Below the pieces are notes generated by a model. That model searched no databases and had not been told where the DNA came from. It saw only the letters and a program-made list of their open reading frames with translations. 64,000 nucleotides of DNA from positions 189,001-253,000 of the forward strand of contig JAOTON010001528.1 of the NCBI GenBank assembly GCA_034440635.1, written 5' to 3'. This stretch comes from Lepas anatifera (taxonomy: Eukaryota; Arthropoda; Thecostraca; Lepadidae). This document shows positions 39,201 through 50,665 of this stretch, one piece after another (within the stretch, counting starts at the first letter, position 1; each line of letters starts with the position of its first letter). A program made the position numbers and the translations under genes.

Positions 39201-42200
39201 ACCACTATACTTGAGTACGTACTTTGCAAACTCTATCTTACGAAATAAGTATTATCCACTGTCAGGTATTAATCCCTGATACCTGAACCAAGTCCTTGAG
39301 GTGAGACAATTCAACAAGTCTCGCCTCGTTCAACACGTTCTGATAGATGGTAAGTTCACTTGTTCAAAGCTCAGTGAGACCACAAGTATCAAGTCGGGAT
39401 ACCAGCGGGATTGCTGTTGATATTCAACCGCATTCGGACTGGCAGAAAAATGAGTCGCACGATGGCATTCCGACTCCAAGGCACGCGGCTACGTGCATTA
39501 GGCAGGAACGGTAGTTGTGACAACAACCACAAGAGGGGGATTAAAGGTGACATGGTTGAGCACATGCTGGTCATAGAACAACGTGGTTAACGTATGGGTT
39601 ATGTCATCACAGTACACACGTAATCGATATCTTCGAAGCAGTCATCAATTACACGGAAATCATCTATATCTGAACACATTCAGAAAACATCACTCCAGCA
39701 TTGACGTCACACAAGAGAAGGAGCTGACGTCAAGACGACGTCTCCCCGGAGGTCCCAATCGCACAGGCGGACATGTTAGTACAGACCGTGATAGAATAAA
39801 CGCTTCCATCGCTGCATATGGAGCATAACACGATGGCGATTTTCAAATGGAGAGAATAACCTTACACCATAAAACAACGGATGGCTTCGTTGACAAGTTC
39901 TCGTATCAATGACACCAAAGTCATCACTAGTAGTCCTTACTGACAAATCCCCGCTGTAGCGGACGAGCAGCTGACCTTGGCTCCTGCCATGTAGCCGCCG
40001 ACGGCACCAAAGCTTTTGGTGAAGGTGCCCATCATGACGTCGACATCGCGCGCGTCCACGCCCCAGTACTCGGTAACTCCACGCCCCGACGGCCCCAGCG
40101 CCCCTATGCTGTGGGCCTCGTCCAGGTACAGGTACGCCTGCCGAGGGCCAGGAAGGTTAGCAGGCAGCTGTCACGGGTACGGATCGACACACATACGCCT
40201 CAGTGGTGTTCAGATAAGGGTTACATGGGTGTCTGTGATGTACTCCAGCCAGGGTGAGGTTTACTGCTTGACTCGCGTGGGGACCACACAACTGTTTAGA
40301 GGTACCAGTGGGGACCAGACATCAGTGAATGTGTTGAAACAATGCGGCATCGCCACAAGCCACCGCGCGGACCACTGGGGTCAGGCTGCCAGCCTGCCAA
40401 CCCTTAACCCCGCGGGCAGACAGAGCACGCTGTGACCGCCAGAACCGCGCCATTTTACAACACTGCAGATACTAAAGAAAACAAATCTGGCCACGCTGCT
40501 GTCAAACACTGCGCACGCGTAGCTTCCACCTCCGGGCTGAAGCTTTTTACGAACGTCCCGCGCGCGAACGCCTGTGGCAGAAATGAGGCATTTGCCACAG
40601 GCGGCGGCTGTACGTTATTACTGGAGCCCAGTCACGGTCTGGTTCTGCGCGCAGCAACAACAGGCCGACGGGGCCGGGCGGCGGGCGCCGAAACATCTGG
40701 CCCGGAACCAGAGCACGCCGATCCCGCCGCATCGTACTCGGTGAGCCCGCCGCCCTGAAGACTGCGAGGGGTCGAGCAGTATACAGACCTCTTCAGGATA
40801 CGTTCACACTTGAGACATACGCTACAGAGGTTTAGTATTCAGGCTTTTAGACACAGACTGGATTTAAAACATACGCAGATAGTTAAAACGTTTCAACACA
40901 GCTTGCCTCTACTTCCTTAGTCCCCTGCTTCACCACCAAGGTGCGGTCCACCTAGAGGAACATCACCACCAAAAAAGGAGATAGGGATTAAAAAATGTTT
41001 TTCACCATCCAAAAAAGGAGACTGAATAATTGTTTTTGGGACTTGGTTTGCGTAACTTACAGTAAAACAAGCCAATGTTGGATATAATATACAGACAGCA
41101 GTTTTCCTTGGAATAAAAGAAAGAATGAAAAACCATTTTTGGGTAGCGCTTAACATTATAAAGCGGTGATAGCGGAGTAGCCGAGTGGAGGGGACCGGTT
41201 TCGTGATTTTGGAAAAAAGCAGCGCTAGTAGTGGCAGCAGTTTCAGTTAGCCAAGGTAAGGGAAATGGCGTTGGCGGTGTAAAAAAATTGCAGCAGCGCC
41301 CACCTCTGCATTTCAACTTTGAAGCCTTTGGTACCTTTTACTCCAGCAGGCATCTACCGACTGTTTGGGAGCGGCGAGCGGCCGGGAACGCCTCCCGCCC
41401 ACCCTGTAAATGCAGGCGGTGCCGACAGCGGCGCGCGATAGCTGGCAGAGTGAGCGCCGGTCACGTGACTCACCGATATCCCCAGCTTACCTGACTTGTG
41501 GCGTCAGCTCTTGGTATCTTTACAGCGGCTAACGCTAATCTTATCAGGCCACCCGATGAAAACATACCTACCATGCCGGGGAGGCATGTTCTATCAGTTC
41601 CTACTAGCACGTGCTTTTAGAACTCAGTCTCGGAAATTTGATGCGGGTCCACCTTTAACTTCAACAAAATCACTGACTTTTTATTCAGAAATTCCGGTTA
41701 CAACATAGCTGAGCAGGTCAGGATCGCATTTTTGGTACATCTTCGTGTTTGAAAATCCCTTCCACTGAGCATGAGCTATTAAACCACCTTGGGACCAATA
41801 AAACCAAAGTCTTACTAAAACACACTCACATACACCTCCTACCTTGTACTTTTTCTTGAGCTCGATGACCTCTGGCAGTCGGCAGATGGAGCCCTCCATG
41901 CTGTAGATGCCTTCCACCACTATCAGAATCTTCTTCCAAGGCCGATGGGTGCGCGGGTGGCCCTCCACGATGGCGCGGCGCAGCTTCCGCTCAAGGTCGA
42001 CCATGTCTGTCGAGGGATCACGGGTGTCACAGACCAGGAAAAATGGGCGATTCGGTGGCAGCATGGAAGCATGCAGCTTCGTCTTTTCCTGAAAAATTAG
42101 TACACATCTATGCACAACAGCATCCATAAAATCAGCAGGGGAGGGTTGATATGGTTCAGTTTTCTGGCTGCGCAGTGGCAGGAAAAAGTCGCAAGATCGT

Positions 42201-45200
42201 GCCGTAAGCAAGGCATGCTGTGAAGCATAGACATATAAGGGAGGGCTGATTAACAGACAGGATGTACATACCTTACCGAATCGCTTTATCTCAACGGCAA
42301 AATTACAAGAATATTCACATACAATAGCAGCTATGCTGTAGCGAAGCCCTGCGCTTATGACGATTTAATTCGTGACCAAATGCACCGCAGAAACTGTAGT
42401 AATTTCGGTCATGCAACGGGAAAACATGTATTTCTTATTGCTCTGATAAATTGCAGATACCATTTTCCTTTTAAGGACAGATTTTGTGACGCTGCTCTTT
42501 ACAATGGCGATCAAAATACCATTTCGAAATGGATTCGCATATACCGGCATTCCTCACCTGCCAAATTGCACTCTGACTTCGTCGTCAATCGCCACGAAGT
42601 CGTTAAAAAGTCTCACTATATGGGGCCGGGTCTCCACTCTGCTCAGCTAACCTCCGCTTCAGTCACCTCTAGCCACTCACCGTTGTGTTTGAAGACGTTG
42701 ATGGTGGCGCCGGAGAGGCGGAGTCCCAGGATGAGGGAGGCGTGGTTGAGCTGGTCGCTCAGAACCAGACAGCCTCGCCCCACCAGGGTCGGAATGTTGA
42801 GCGCGTTGGTGGCGAAGCCCATGGAGAATGTGACGGCGTCCTCTACCCCGAGGAAGTCCGCCACCAGCTCCTCCAAGTCGTGCTGGCACTGCTGACTGCC
42901 TGCGGGAACGGACCAGTCATCTGACTGCCTGCGGGGAACGGACCGGTCACTTGACTGCCTGCGGGAAACGGACCGGTACGGGAAGTCACATGACTGACTG
43001 CGGGGAACGGACCAGTCACATGGCTGTCTCCGGGGAACGGACCAGTCACCTGACTGTCTAAATGAGGGAACAGGATAAGGACTGGTTAAGGCGCGGTCTC
43101 AACAGGCTACGGCCCGCTTTTTGATAACACAGGCCAGAGTGTTGTATGTTTGTACTCTTATCCATCCAAAAAATTATGCATTAGGGCTGCCAGCGAAAAA
43201 AGGGACATTTTGTGATATCTGAGACGTTTTTGCCCCTCACTCAACTAACAATAAACTGACAAAAACAAAACTATCTTTAGATTTGGGCTGCTTGGTACCT
43301 TGAACTCGAGGGTGCCCGGATATTGTGGAAAATTGGCTGGCACTCGAATGAAGGGTGAGACACCAAGCCCCTGTTTCGCCGATGGTGAGGTCACTAGACT
43401 CCTCAGTGAAGTCTTCCGTGAGAGCCGCGCAGCCGGTTTTTGGCGCTCTGTCGCCGGCGGCGTGGTAGTACGAGAGCATTACTACTAACCCGGGTACACC
43501 AGCAGCCTCAGTGCGCTCATCTACGTGCCGAGCGCGGGGACGGACTTACTAACTCATGAAACCGGAAGTCTGGCTTCAGGACTTCGGGTTACATGAGTCG
43601 ATAGTGTTCCTAGCCGGTACGGAAATATAGCGTACTGAAGCTACTCATGTATCCGGGGTAAGCGTTCGCCGCACACCGCCGTATGGACACCGCGTCAAAG
43701 GGTCAGCTGCTGTAAATATAGCCAGAGTGTAGACGTACTAAGAATCCAGCCCAGCCTGCCACGTGAGCGAGCGGGAGAGCAGAGGTACCGGGCCAGCACA
43801 GTCGGCAGGCCACGTGCCCGCTATCGAAGCGGCGCTCATCTGACGTTCAACCTTCGACCCTGAATGACGCAAGCACCGGCTTATCCCATGTTGTCTCCAA
43901 GCGTCCCCGGTCACTTTAGGAAGGTATGTATTTCTGGCTGTGACAATATCGTGGTTCTTGGATGTTACTGATGTAGCGAGCACTGTAGCCAACTAACTAT
44001 ATATTTTGTTAATATTAATTTAGTCTGTATTAATGACAAATTTCGTTACACATACATGACATGTTCACCTTTCAGGAAAACACGAAAATAAAAACAATGC
44101 AGACGCAAGAAATCGAAGTACATTGCAGCCCTAATTTCCTCCCAGCTTTTAGCTGTTCGGCATAAACAATATTTAGGGAACCGTGGAATATGTGGGCAGT
44201 GGCACCAAGACAGGGGACACTACCACTTATGCCAACTTCCAAAATACAGTGTTATGGCCTTCGTACACATGCTGATTTGTCTTCACAAGCCCAAGGGATC
44301 TTTACAAAAACTGTCGGTGATCTTACGCATATATTCGCCTCGCCCCTCGTGAAAACAGGCTCAACTCTACCCACACCTTACCAGCCTGTATAACCAGTTT
44401 CTGTTATGTAACGTCACAAACAGCCAGGCAGGTGTCTTTGGGTCATGGTCTGCTTTCATCGACCACGCATAGAAGACGAGTCCTTTGGAGCTGCCTTGGA
44501 TCGCAATGTTATGCCCCATCCCCAGCCCTGACAAATTCTGTCTACTATATTGAAATTATGGCTTTCTGCTCACATTTTTTACCCAGGTAAACTAATAGAG
44601 CAGCCATACCAGCCGCATGATACAACGTTACGGATAAAATATATTGTTAGAAGCTTACAGGGCAAACACTTGTCCCCGTGTAGTTTGACACATGTCCGTT
44701 TTGTTAGAGGATGCGACAGTCGATATTTCCAGGAAAATACGCCACTCGTCGGTGAAGTCAGACCTGAACCACGCCTTTCGAAAATCACACTAACCCACAC
44801 TTTTTACGGCCCTAGCAGTTGCCGCATATTTACATCCCAATAGTCATCTTCGCTTCAGCGCGGTGTGAAAACGGCAATGATGAGAGATAAACCTCTACGT
44901 GAGTTCCTATCCCCGCCTCTAAAGGCGACGATTGCCACACTACCCATGTCCTGCGTCAGAACGAACAGCCACAACAGGACAGGAGCCGTTCCCTGCCCGG
45001 GACTCTCACTTTCCAGCTGGGAGAGTGGGATGGGTGGGAGGCCGCGAGTCATGGGTCGCCGGAGATTCTGCTGGTGCCGGAGTCACGGTGAGACCGCTCG
45101 GAGTCATAGAACTGACTCGGAAAAGGGCACGGCCACGAGTCAAAACTCGTTAATAATCATCAGCTTATCAATACTGAGCAGTCTCGCGTAAAAAAACACA

Positions 45201-47441
45201 CCGTTAATGTGGCAATCATGATTGACATGAGCCACATGGAAAAATAATTGCTGGGGCTTAACGGCAGGCAACTGCTGTGTACCTATGCTATCGCCTGGGG
45301 TCCTATAAAGCGAACGATACCAATCTCTCATGAAACACGGAAACAACTGCGAATATTGTGCTGCGTGTCAACTCGAGGTTCGAAAGGAATGCGAGAAATT
45401 TCATCAGCCAGGCGTAAAACACACCAAACGCTTACTACGAATTGAGGCCCGTATCAGTCCCGCGTTGGGATTCCAGACATGCCAGAGCAAACACGGACCA
45501 GTTGAGGCCGGCCGTATACTGGAACAGTTGAGGCCGTCCACACATTACGAAACGTTCCAGACGGGCCGGCCGGGGTGTCTAAACGGCTGCGAAATATTGG
45601 CATGCGGTTAAAGCTGAAGGCAATCGTATGAGTGACCAGTGAGTCTGCAGCGATCCGCGGAAAACAAAACGAGTCAGGTGACATTGAAAAAAATCAGGTA
45701 AGACACGGCCGAGCCCTCGGAGGTCCCGCAGGTCAATTACCCAACCACCAAGTGTCAGTCGTTCAGGGTTCACTCACTCCCGCCGGACCCGCGAGCCCTC
45801 CGACACAGCAGGGCCCGTTAACCAGGTCGCGGCGCGGGCTGAGCAGGCCGTACAGCACGTACGCCCATTTGTTTATACGGCCGCACACGCTGGCAGCTGG
45901 CCCACGGCACGCGCTCCCGCCGGACGGCTCTCAGAGAGGGCAAAGGACCAGCTCTCCGAGAGGGCAAAGGACCAGCTCTCAGAGAGGGGAAACGACCAGC
46001 TCTCCGAGAGGGCAAGGACCAACTCTCCGAGAGGGCAAGGACCAACTCTCAGAGAGGGCAAAGGACCAGCTATTAGAGAGGGCAGAGGACCAGTTCTCAG
46101 AGAGGGCAAAGGGGCAGCTCTCAGAGAGGGCAAAAGACCAGCTCTCAGAGAGGGCACAGGGAAAGCTCTGAGAGGGGAAACGACCAGCTTTCAGAGAGGG
46201 CAAAGGACCAGCTCTCAGAGAGGGCAAAGGGGCCGTGCCAGAGTCTCGGAAACTAAATATAATTCACTTAATAACGCTCCTGTGTCGACTTTTCACTGTT
46301 CTGCATCGAAAGACGATTGACTGCTTTATTATTATTACTTTTCAGCCTACCGGCAGCCCCAATGTTCACTTGGATAAAAGAAGGACTGAAAGCACCAGAC
46401 TGCTGGCTTCTGAACTGTGACCAAAAGTGGATACAGACTAGACTTCATGAAGGGACAAACGGTCACTCGATGAAAGCACATTTTATCAAACATTGGTATT
46501 ACGGCAAATTCCTTTTGGATAACTTCCTCACTCCCCTGCATCCGCTACTGAAAACGACGGACCGAGCTGGGACCTAGTACAGTATCCCAAAACTGGTTTG
46601 TACTAAGGTGCTAAGTGTAAAATTCGTATCTACAAATAAAGTGGTGAAGTGGAAAACGCACAAATTGCAGCATTGTTAACGTAATTAAAACCCTTATCTA
46701 AGCATTTCTTTTAAAATTTAAGAACCTTTTCATCAAAACTACCTTACTACCATACCTTTAATGATTTTATATGCACCAAGATTACTGAACTGTGGTAAAA
46801 AGCTCTGTTTGAAAAGCAGGTGGAAAATTGAACAAAACAAACACAGAAGTGGGTGGACAATTAAGCCTGTCCTGATGCCGCTCTCCACCCAGTACCCTCG
46901 GATTTGGACCACTGGCCTGGTAGTGAAGGAGACACCCTGCTCCCTCTCCACTGCATCTGCCACTGATGAAGACGTACCGAGCTGGAGCCGTGTCGCGCAG
47001 GAGACACCCTGCTACCCCACCCCTTCTCTCCTGCATCTGCCACTGATGAAGACGTACCGAGCTGGAGCCAGGTGGCGCAAGACACCCTGTTACCCCCCCT
47101 CCCTCCTGCATCCACCACTGATGAAGACGTACCGAGCTGGAGCCGGGTGGCGCAGAGACACTCTGTTACCCACCCCTCCCCTCCCTGCATCCGCCACTGA
47201 TGAAGACGTACCGAGCTGGAGTCTGGTGGCGCAGGAGGAGACACCCTGCCACCCCCACCCCTCCCTCCCTGCATCCACCACTGATGAAGACGTACCGAGC
47301 TGGAGTCTGGTGGCACAGGAGGAGACACCCTGTTTCCGTAACAACCGCTCCGCAGTGTCCGTCCACAGGCCCGAGCTCTCGGCGAAGCCCAAGTAGTTGT
47401 AGGAGCCGAAGTTGGTGCATCGGTTCGTCTCTCCCGTCCGC
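36110..47441 (-). CDS. SPTLC2: serine palmitoyltransferase 2, catalytic subunit (N-terminus not found)
   Basis: Eight minus-strand exons (47441-47296, 42899-42681, 42006-41843, 40137-39976, 38354-38191, 37921-37823, 36626-36497, 36205-36110) join in consistent phases to give about 393 codons. They align almost gap-free to SPTLC2 from GSYNYLGF to the C-terminus. Visible are the PLP-enzyme blocks [54 protein letters not shown] and the PLP lysine in GTFTKSFGA, then [17 protein letters not shown] and CISAAHT. Known role: with SPTLC1 in the ER membrane it condenses L-serine and palmitoyl-CoA to 3-ketodihydrosphingosine, the first step of sphingolipid synthesis. About 170 N-terminal residues, including the membrane segment, are missing here. 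The C-terminal tail after KYSRRPR is shorter than in human. Confidence 0.92.
36497..36626 (-). CDS. SPTLC2: SPTLC2 exon g
   Basis: Acceptor CCCGTCAG|GGCGTT, donor GACCGG|GTAGGT. Encodes [20 protein letters not shown], then [20 protein letters not shown]. This is the C-terminal small-domain strand and the conserved SAAHT. Confidence 0.93.
37823..37921 (-). CDS. SPTLC2: SPTLC2 exon f
   Basis: Acceptor GTTTTCAG|GTACTT, donor GCAGC|GTGAGT, phase 2. Encodes [20 protein letters not shown] and [12 protein letters not shown]. Confidence 0.93.
38191..38354 (-). CDS. SPTLC2: SPTLC2 exon e
   Basis: Acceptor TCTGGACAG|CGGCTG, donor ACTAG|GTATGG, phase 2. Encodes [20 protein letters not shown] and a helix ending [13 protein letters not shown] microsatellite lies about 30 bp upstream of the acceptor in the intron. 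Confidence 0.9.
38386..38646. repeat. compound microsatellite (GACA)n-(GACCA)n-(GACCC)n-(GACC)n
   Basis: Four successive related motifs grade into one another over 260 bp, within the SPTLC2 intron upstream of exon e. Its minus-strand sequence is a G/T-rich GGTC tract ending about 30 bp from the acceptor. Long open frames over it in several phases (Pro-Thr-Asp-Arg or Gly-Arg-Ser-Val repeats) are artefacts of periodicity. Confidence 0.97.
39976..40137 (-). CDS. SPTLC2: SPTLC2 exon d (PLP lysine)
   Basis: Acceptor CCTCGGCAG|GCGTAC, donor GCCAAG|GTCAGC, 54 codons. Encodes [20 protein letters not shown], then [20 protein letters not shown]. The Lys of TFTKSFG forms the cofactor Schiff base in the family, and the DEAH aspartate and histidine contact PLP. 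Confidence 0.95.
41843..42006 (-). CDS. SPTLC2: SPTLC2 exon c
   Basis: Acceptor CCTCGACAG|ACATGG, donor TACAAG|GTAGGA. Encodes [20 protein letters not shown] followed by [20 protein letters not shown] and [13 protein letters not shown]. The open frame extends well upstream of the acceptor but loses similarity there. Confidence 0.93.
42681..42899 (-). CDS. SPTLC2: SPTLC2 exon b
   Basis: Acceptor CGTTCCCGCAG|GCAGTC, chosen because phase 1 joining gives the same length as homologues between the CSTRQEIG block and [13 protein letters not shown]. Encodes [18 protein letters not shown] and [11 protein letters not shown]. The donor is AACG|GTGAGT. The first residues (GSQQCQ) are poorly conserved and lie in a minisatellite unit, so the exact acceptor is less certain. 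Confidence 0.85.
42886..43059 (-). repeat. minisatellite spanning the SPTLC2 exon b acceptor
   Basis: On the minus strand a ~30 bp unit GACTGGTCCGTTCCCCGCAG followed by GCAGTCA is repeated about five times. Four copies keep the CGCAG acceptor-like core (AG at 42900, 42929, 42959, 42998); the most distal reads CCGGAG. The innermost copy supplies the exon b acceptor and its first codons. Confidence 0.85.
45927..46230. repeat. 24-25 bp minisatellite in SPTLC2 intron
   Basis: About twelve copies of a unit close to CTCTCAGAGAGGGCAAAGGA plus CCAG, with small length variants. It lies in the 4.4 kb intron between exons a and b. Confidence 0.93.
46913..47340 (-). repeat. ~80 bp minisatellite spanning the SPTLC2 exon a donor
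   Basis: Five units, with donor-like CTCG|GTACGT at spacings 84, 79, 75 and 80 bp (unit starts at 47289, 47205, 47126, 47051 and 46971), plus a degenerate sixth. Each unit contains the exon-end sequence for CATRLQLG followed by GTACGTCTTCATCAGTGG and a purine-rich tail. The first copy is the real exon end. Confidence 0.9.
47296..47441 (-). CDS. SPTLC2: SPTLC2 exon a
   Basis: Acceptor ACGTTTCAG|GCGG, entering in phase 2. Encodes [20 protein letters not shown] and then [19 protein letters not shown], which aligns without gaps to the family's YGAGVCSTRQEIG block. The donor is CTCG|GTACGT, phase 1. The last ~40 bases belong to an ~80 bp tandem repeat. Confidence 0.82.
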
Positions 47442-48442
47442 CTGAAACGTGGGGTAACGGTCAGAGAGAAAGACGAGAGAGCGCCAATCGCAAGAAGCGG
47501 TGCTTAGTTGTGTAATCAATTTAACATGTCTGGGTTCAGTTGATGACATGTGAAACGTTGCAAAATAATGCTAAATTATTCAAAGCATTTATGGAGAGAC
47601 AGTCTTCAGCACGTAGAAGAAAAGACCATTAGCGTTAAATATGTATCGTTCCCGACGTCTCCGGGGGCGCTCGTTAGCCGTGAGTGCTACACACAGCGAC
47701 CACCCAGTCGGCCCTCACGGCGGATCGAACCCCGCCCACCGCGAATCTATCACTAAGTGTAAATAAACCACGAGCTCGGCGGCACGCGGCGCGGTCCCTG
47801 ACATCCGTTTAACACGCGGCCGCGACGAGGTGGCCAGCGCAGTACAGCCGCATCATAACTTCAACCACACGCAGAGAGCGGCAGCACATCCTGAGGTAGT
47901 CAGGCCCTGGAACAGGCTCTGTTTAAGATCGAAATGTTCACGTTCATGTTTTGTGCAAGCGAAACCATTCAGTGCCACAGCAAATGGACCGGCACAGTGT
48001 TTACATCGCCAGCCTAGTGATGTTTGGCAAAAGCCATAGCAGAACGACCGTGCATATTTTCAACATATCTTGTCATTTTGGGTTTTTAAACCCTCTTATT
48101 CGTTATTACAGACCTTAATTCGACACCTGTGAGCAATTCACCCACGCCTTGTCGTTGGGAGTGCGTTTAAATAATTCAGAAGGCTCATAGGCAGTCACTC
48201 AGTCGTAACCACTCAGTGATCTAGATTCCGTGGACGCCGCCTCCACAAAAACTACTGATACTGACCGCCGGTCAACGCTCTAGAAGCCAGCTGCCCTAAT
48301 GGAACCAGCCAAGTTGACTGGGTCGTGTCGCTATGCAGGCAACCCAGGATACCTCGGAATTGGATGTGGCGTCCCCACGACCGCCGGGAGCTTCTACCAA
48401 GGCGTGTAGTAAGTTATGGTTACAGTGCTTTGGCGCTGGCAG
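47442..48442. other. no exon recognised upstream of SPTLC2 exon a
   Basis: The expected upstream SPTLC2 exon (the WNRP..SVPG region) is not seen here or further right. The stretch at 47685-47740 has a GGTTCGATCC word on the minus strand, but no tRNA fold fits. Confidence 0.4.
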
Positions 48443-48598
48443 CAGTGGCGGTTCCAGGACTTAATTGCGGGGAGGGGGGGTAGGGGCTCAAGCCTCTCCT
48501 GCCATGGCCTCCGAACAGCCTACTGCTATGCATTCACTATACGCACTCGGAGATTTGGGGAGGGGGATTGAGCCCCTAGCCCCTTGTACCCGCCACTG
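48443..48598. mobile_element. hAT-like MITE with near-perfect 8-bp target duplication
   Basis: Ends CAGTGGCGGTTCCAGG and CTTGTACCCGCCACTG. Flanks GCTGGCAG (48435-48442) and GCCGGCAG (48599-48606) match at 7 of 8 positions, fitting a hAT-type target duplication. Related fragments are at 27910-28175. Confidence 0.75.
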
Positions 48599-48606
48599 GC
48601 CGGCAG

Positions 48607-49924
48607 TGAAAAACAATACGAAAACGTCTGCACAATTGTGACTTAAGCTGGCACCAATGCACAGAATCACCAATAATGAAAACAATGCTAACATCGACCG
48701 GAACACTTCATGTGGGCCTTAGTTTCAATAAATCTCACGCCAATAACGAGTTTTGTGAGGTTTCATTCAGTTCAACGGGTCATTCAGCCTCCACTCGGAG
48801 GCAATCAGTGAGAGTGGGCAGTGCGGCAAAACGACACCTGGACCAGTGACGTCACTGAACCTGTCACACTGGCGCTGCACTTCTCGAGAGGTAGATACAC
48901 CGTTACCAGGTAAAAATCCTGTCACCTCCACGTGCACTGGAAATTGCCAATCGGTTCATTTAGGATGGCACAAACAATGATAGCCGTCTTTGAACACATC
49001 CCTCTATGTGTGCTTTATGCATAACACTGACATACACATCATTAAACCTGACCTCACCAATAATATATATCGGTTTGCAAATATATCATTCACGAATATA
49101 TTCGTGAAAATTAAAACTCTCCCAACCCTAAATCAGCAGTAGTTGAAAAAAACTCGTCAGCTTCCATTCCTATTACATGTCAGGAAACAATGCCCATAAT
49201 AAAACATTACCGAAAAGCTCACATTTACACAAATTTACCCCACCACAATTTACACAAAAGTGGTCCTAAGACTGCGGTGGCAGGATCCCACCCACACATT
49301 TATTGGGGGATAACGATATTTCTCTGAGACTCCACTAGTGCAGTGGCACAGAAGTTCAGGCAAGTACACAAGAGAGTTTCTGTACAGGAGTACACCGGGC
49401 ATGTGCCTTTCGCTAAAACAGGAAACCTGGGTCTAAATTCAGCCACTAGTAGTGATTCTAAAGCGCTACTGAGATACATGAGGAGCACAAAATTAATATT
49501 CCCGATTGGATAACTATGAACACCTCTGTTGCTACTGAAACCACGTTCTGGCAACTTCAATTCAATAGGTTAGCGCATAAACAGAGGACACCTAAGTTGA
49601 AAAGAGAAAATTTACTTTTATGCACCGATCGGCAGCAGTGTTTCATTGGCTTTGACGTGTATCCATCGACTCCACCATTCTTCTTCTGATATCAACACAC
49701 ACCCTCACCCACACACAGGCAGAAATCATTCTGCCATCAGCACGTGGGAGTACTGTTTGCGGGCCACCAATCCACACATCTGAACATACATTAGTCACGG
49801 CGCCAACCCCTTGGCATAGTCGTCTGTTTGGTTTTGGAGGCCTGCATAACAAATGAGCATGCAACCCAAGGACGCATACCGCCAAACGAGGTCGCAATCC
49901 CAGCTTCTGCGCCGAAAAAATAAC

Positions 49925-49929
<5 letters not shown>
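48607..49929. other. no gene recognised
   Basis: Short open frames only. TGACGTCA occurs at 48845. No exon or repeat family is identified. Confidence 0.4.

Positions 49930-49987
<58 letters not shown>
49930..49987. repeat. (AT)n microsatellite
   Basis: Uninterrupted AT repeats of about 58 bp. Confidence 0.97.
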
Positions 49988-49989
<2 letters not shown>

Positions 49990-50494
49990 GTTCATAAATA
50001 CATCTTTCTTACAAAATACCACTTCTTGCACGCATAACCCATGTTTCGCGCCTACTAGTCTTCCATTTTGCTTTTTTCTCAACAATTTTCACTGATGACC
50101 AAACAAGGACAATATGATCTTCAGGGACTAAAGCGCAGCTTCTCAACACCAAAAAGTGACTTCTATTTTCTATCGGGTACTTTTGTTCCGTCTTCCATTT
50201 ATACATAATCAGGGGCCGTGACGGCTATCACCAAATGACATAATAGCCCTTACCGAAAAAGGACCACACGGCGAGTCTTCTACACCAGTAGGCCACTGGT
50301 CACCAATAAAGGCAGCCCTGAAGACTACGGAACAATGGGGAGGGGCTGGGAACCAACGCTGGTTTTAAGTTTGTAAGCAAAAGACTATCCAGTAACGTCA
50401 CTGCTATTCTACGAACCATAGTACTAAATTGTTTTCTTTCCGTTACCTTGGAGTGAAATATACGTGCTGTGATCACACTTGTTGATGACCCAAA

Positions 50495-50665
50495 ATTTGC
50501 TGAGTCGACTCAACTCTGACTCGCAGCTTAAAGGCTGGCTCTGATTCTGACTCGACTCGCTGTGTTGAAAATAGTGAGCCGACTCGACTCAATCGAAATT
50601 CAGAAGTGAGTCGAATCAACTCCGACTCACATAAACATTGAGTCGGAGTCAAATCCTACTCAGAA
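50495..50665. repeat. GAGTC-module fragment
   Basis: Starts TGCTGAGTCGACTCAACTCT and continues with GACTCGACTC words, matching the array portion of 14310-14500 but without its GC-rich block. Confidence 0.7.

Noticed and set aside
45818..46227. Open frames with repeated PSLRAGPL or QLSERAKD peptides
   Set aside because: They follow the 24-bp minisatellite inside an SPTLC2 intron.
46761..47549. Open frames over the 80-bp repeats on both strands (up to 211 codons)
   Set aside because: Periodicity of the minisatellite keeps frames open. Only the first unit next to exon a is coding.
47685..47745. Possible tRNA or tRNA-derived SINE (GGTTCGATCC on minus)
   Set aside because: No acceptor or anticodon stems fit, and the D-arm-like word is on the wrong side.
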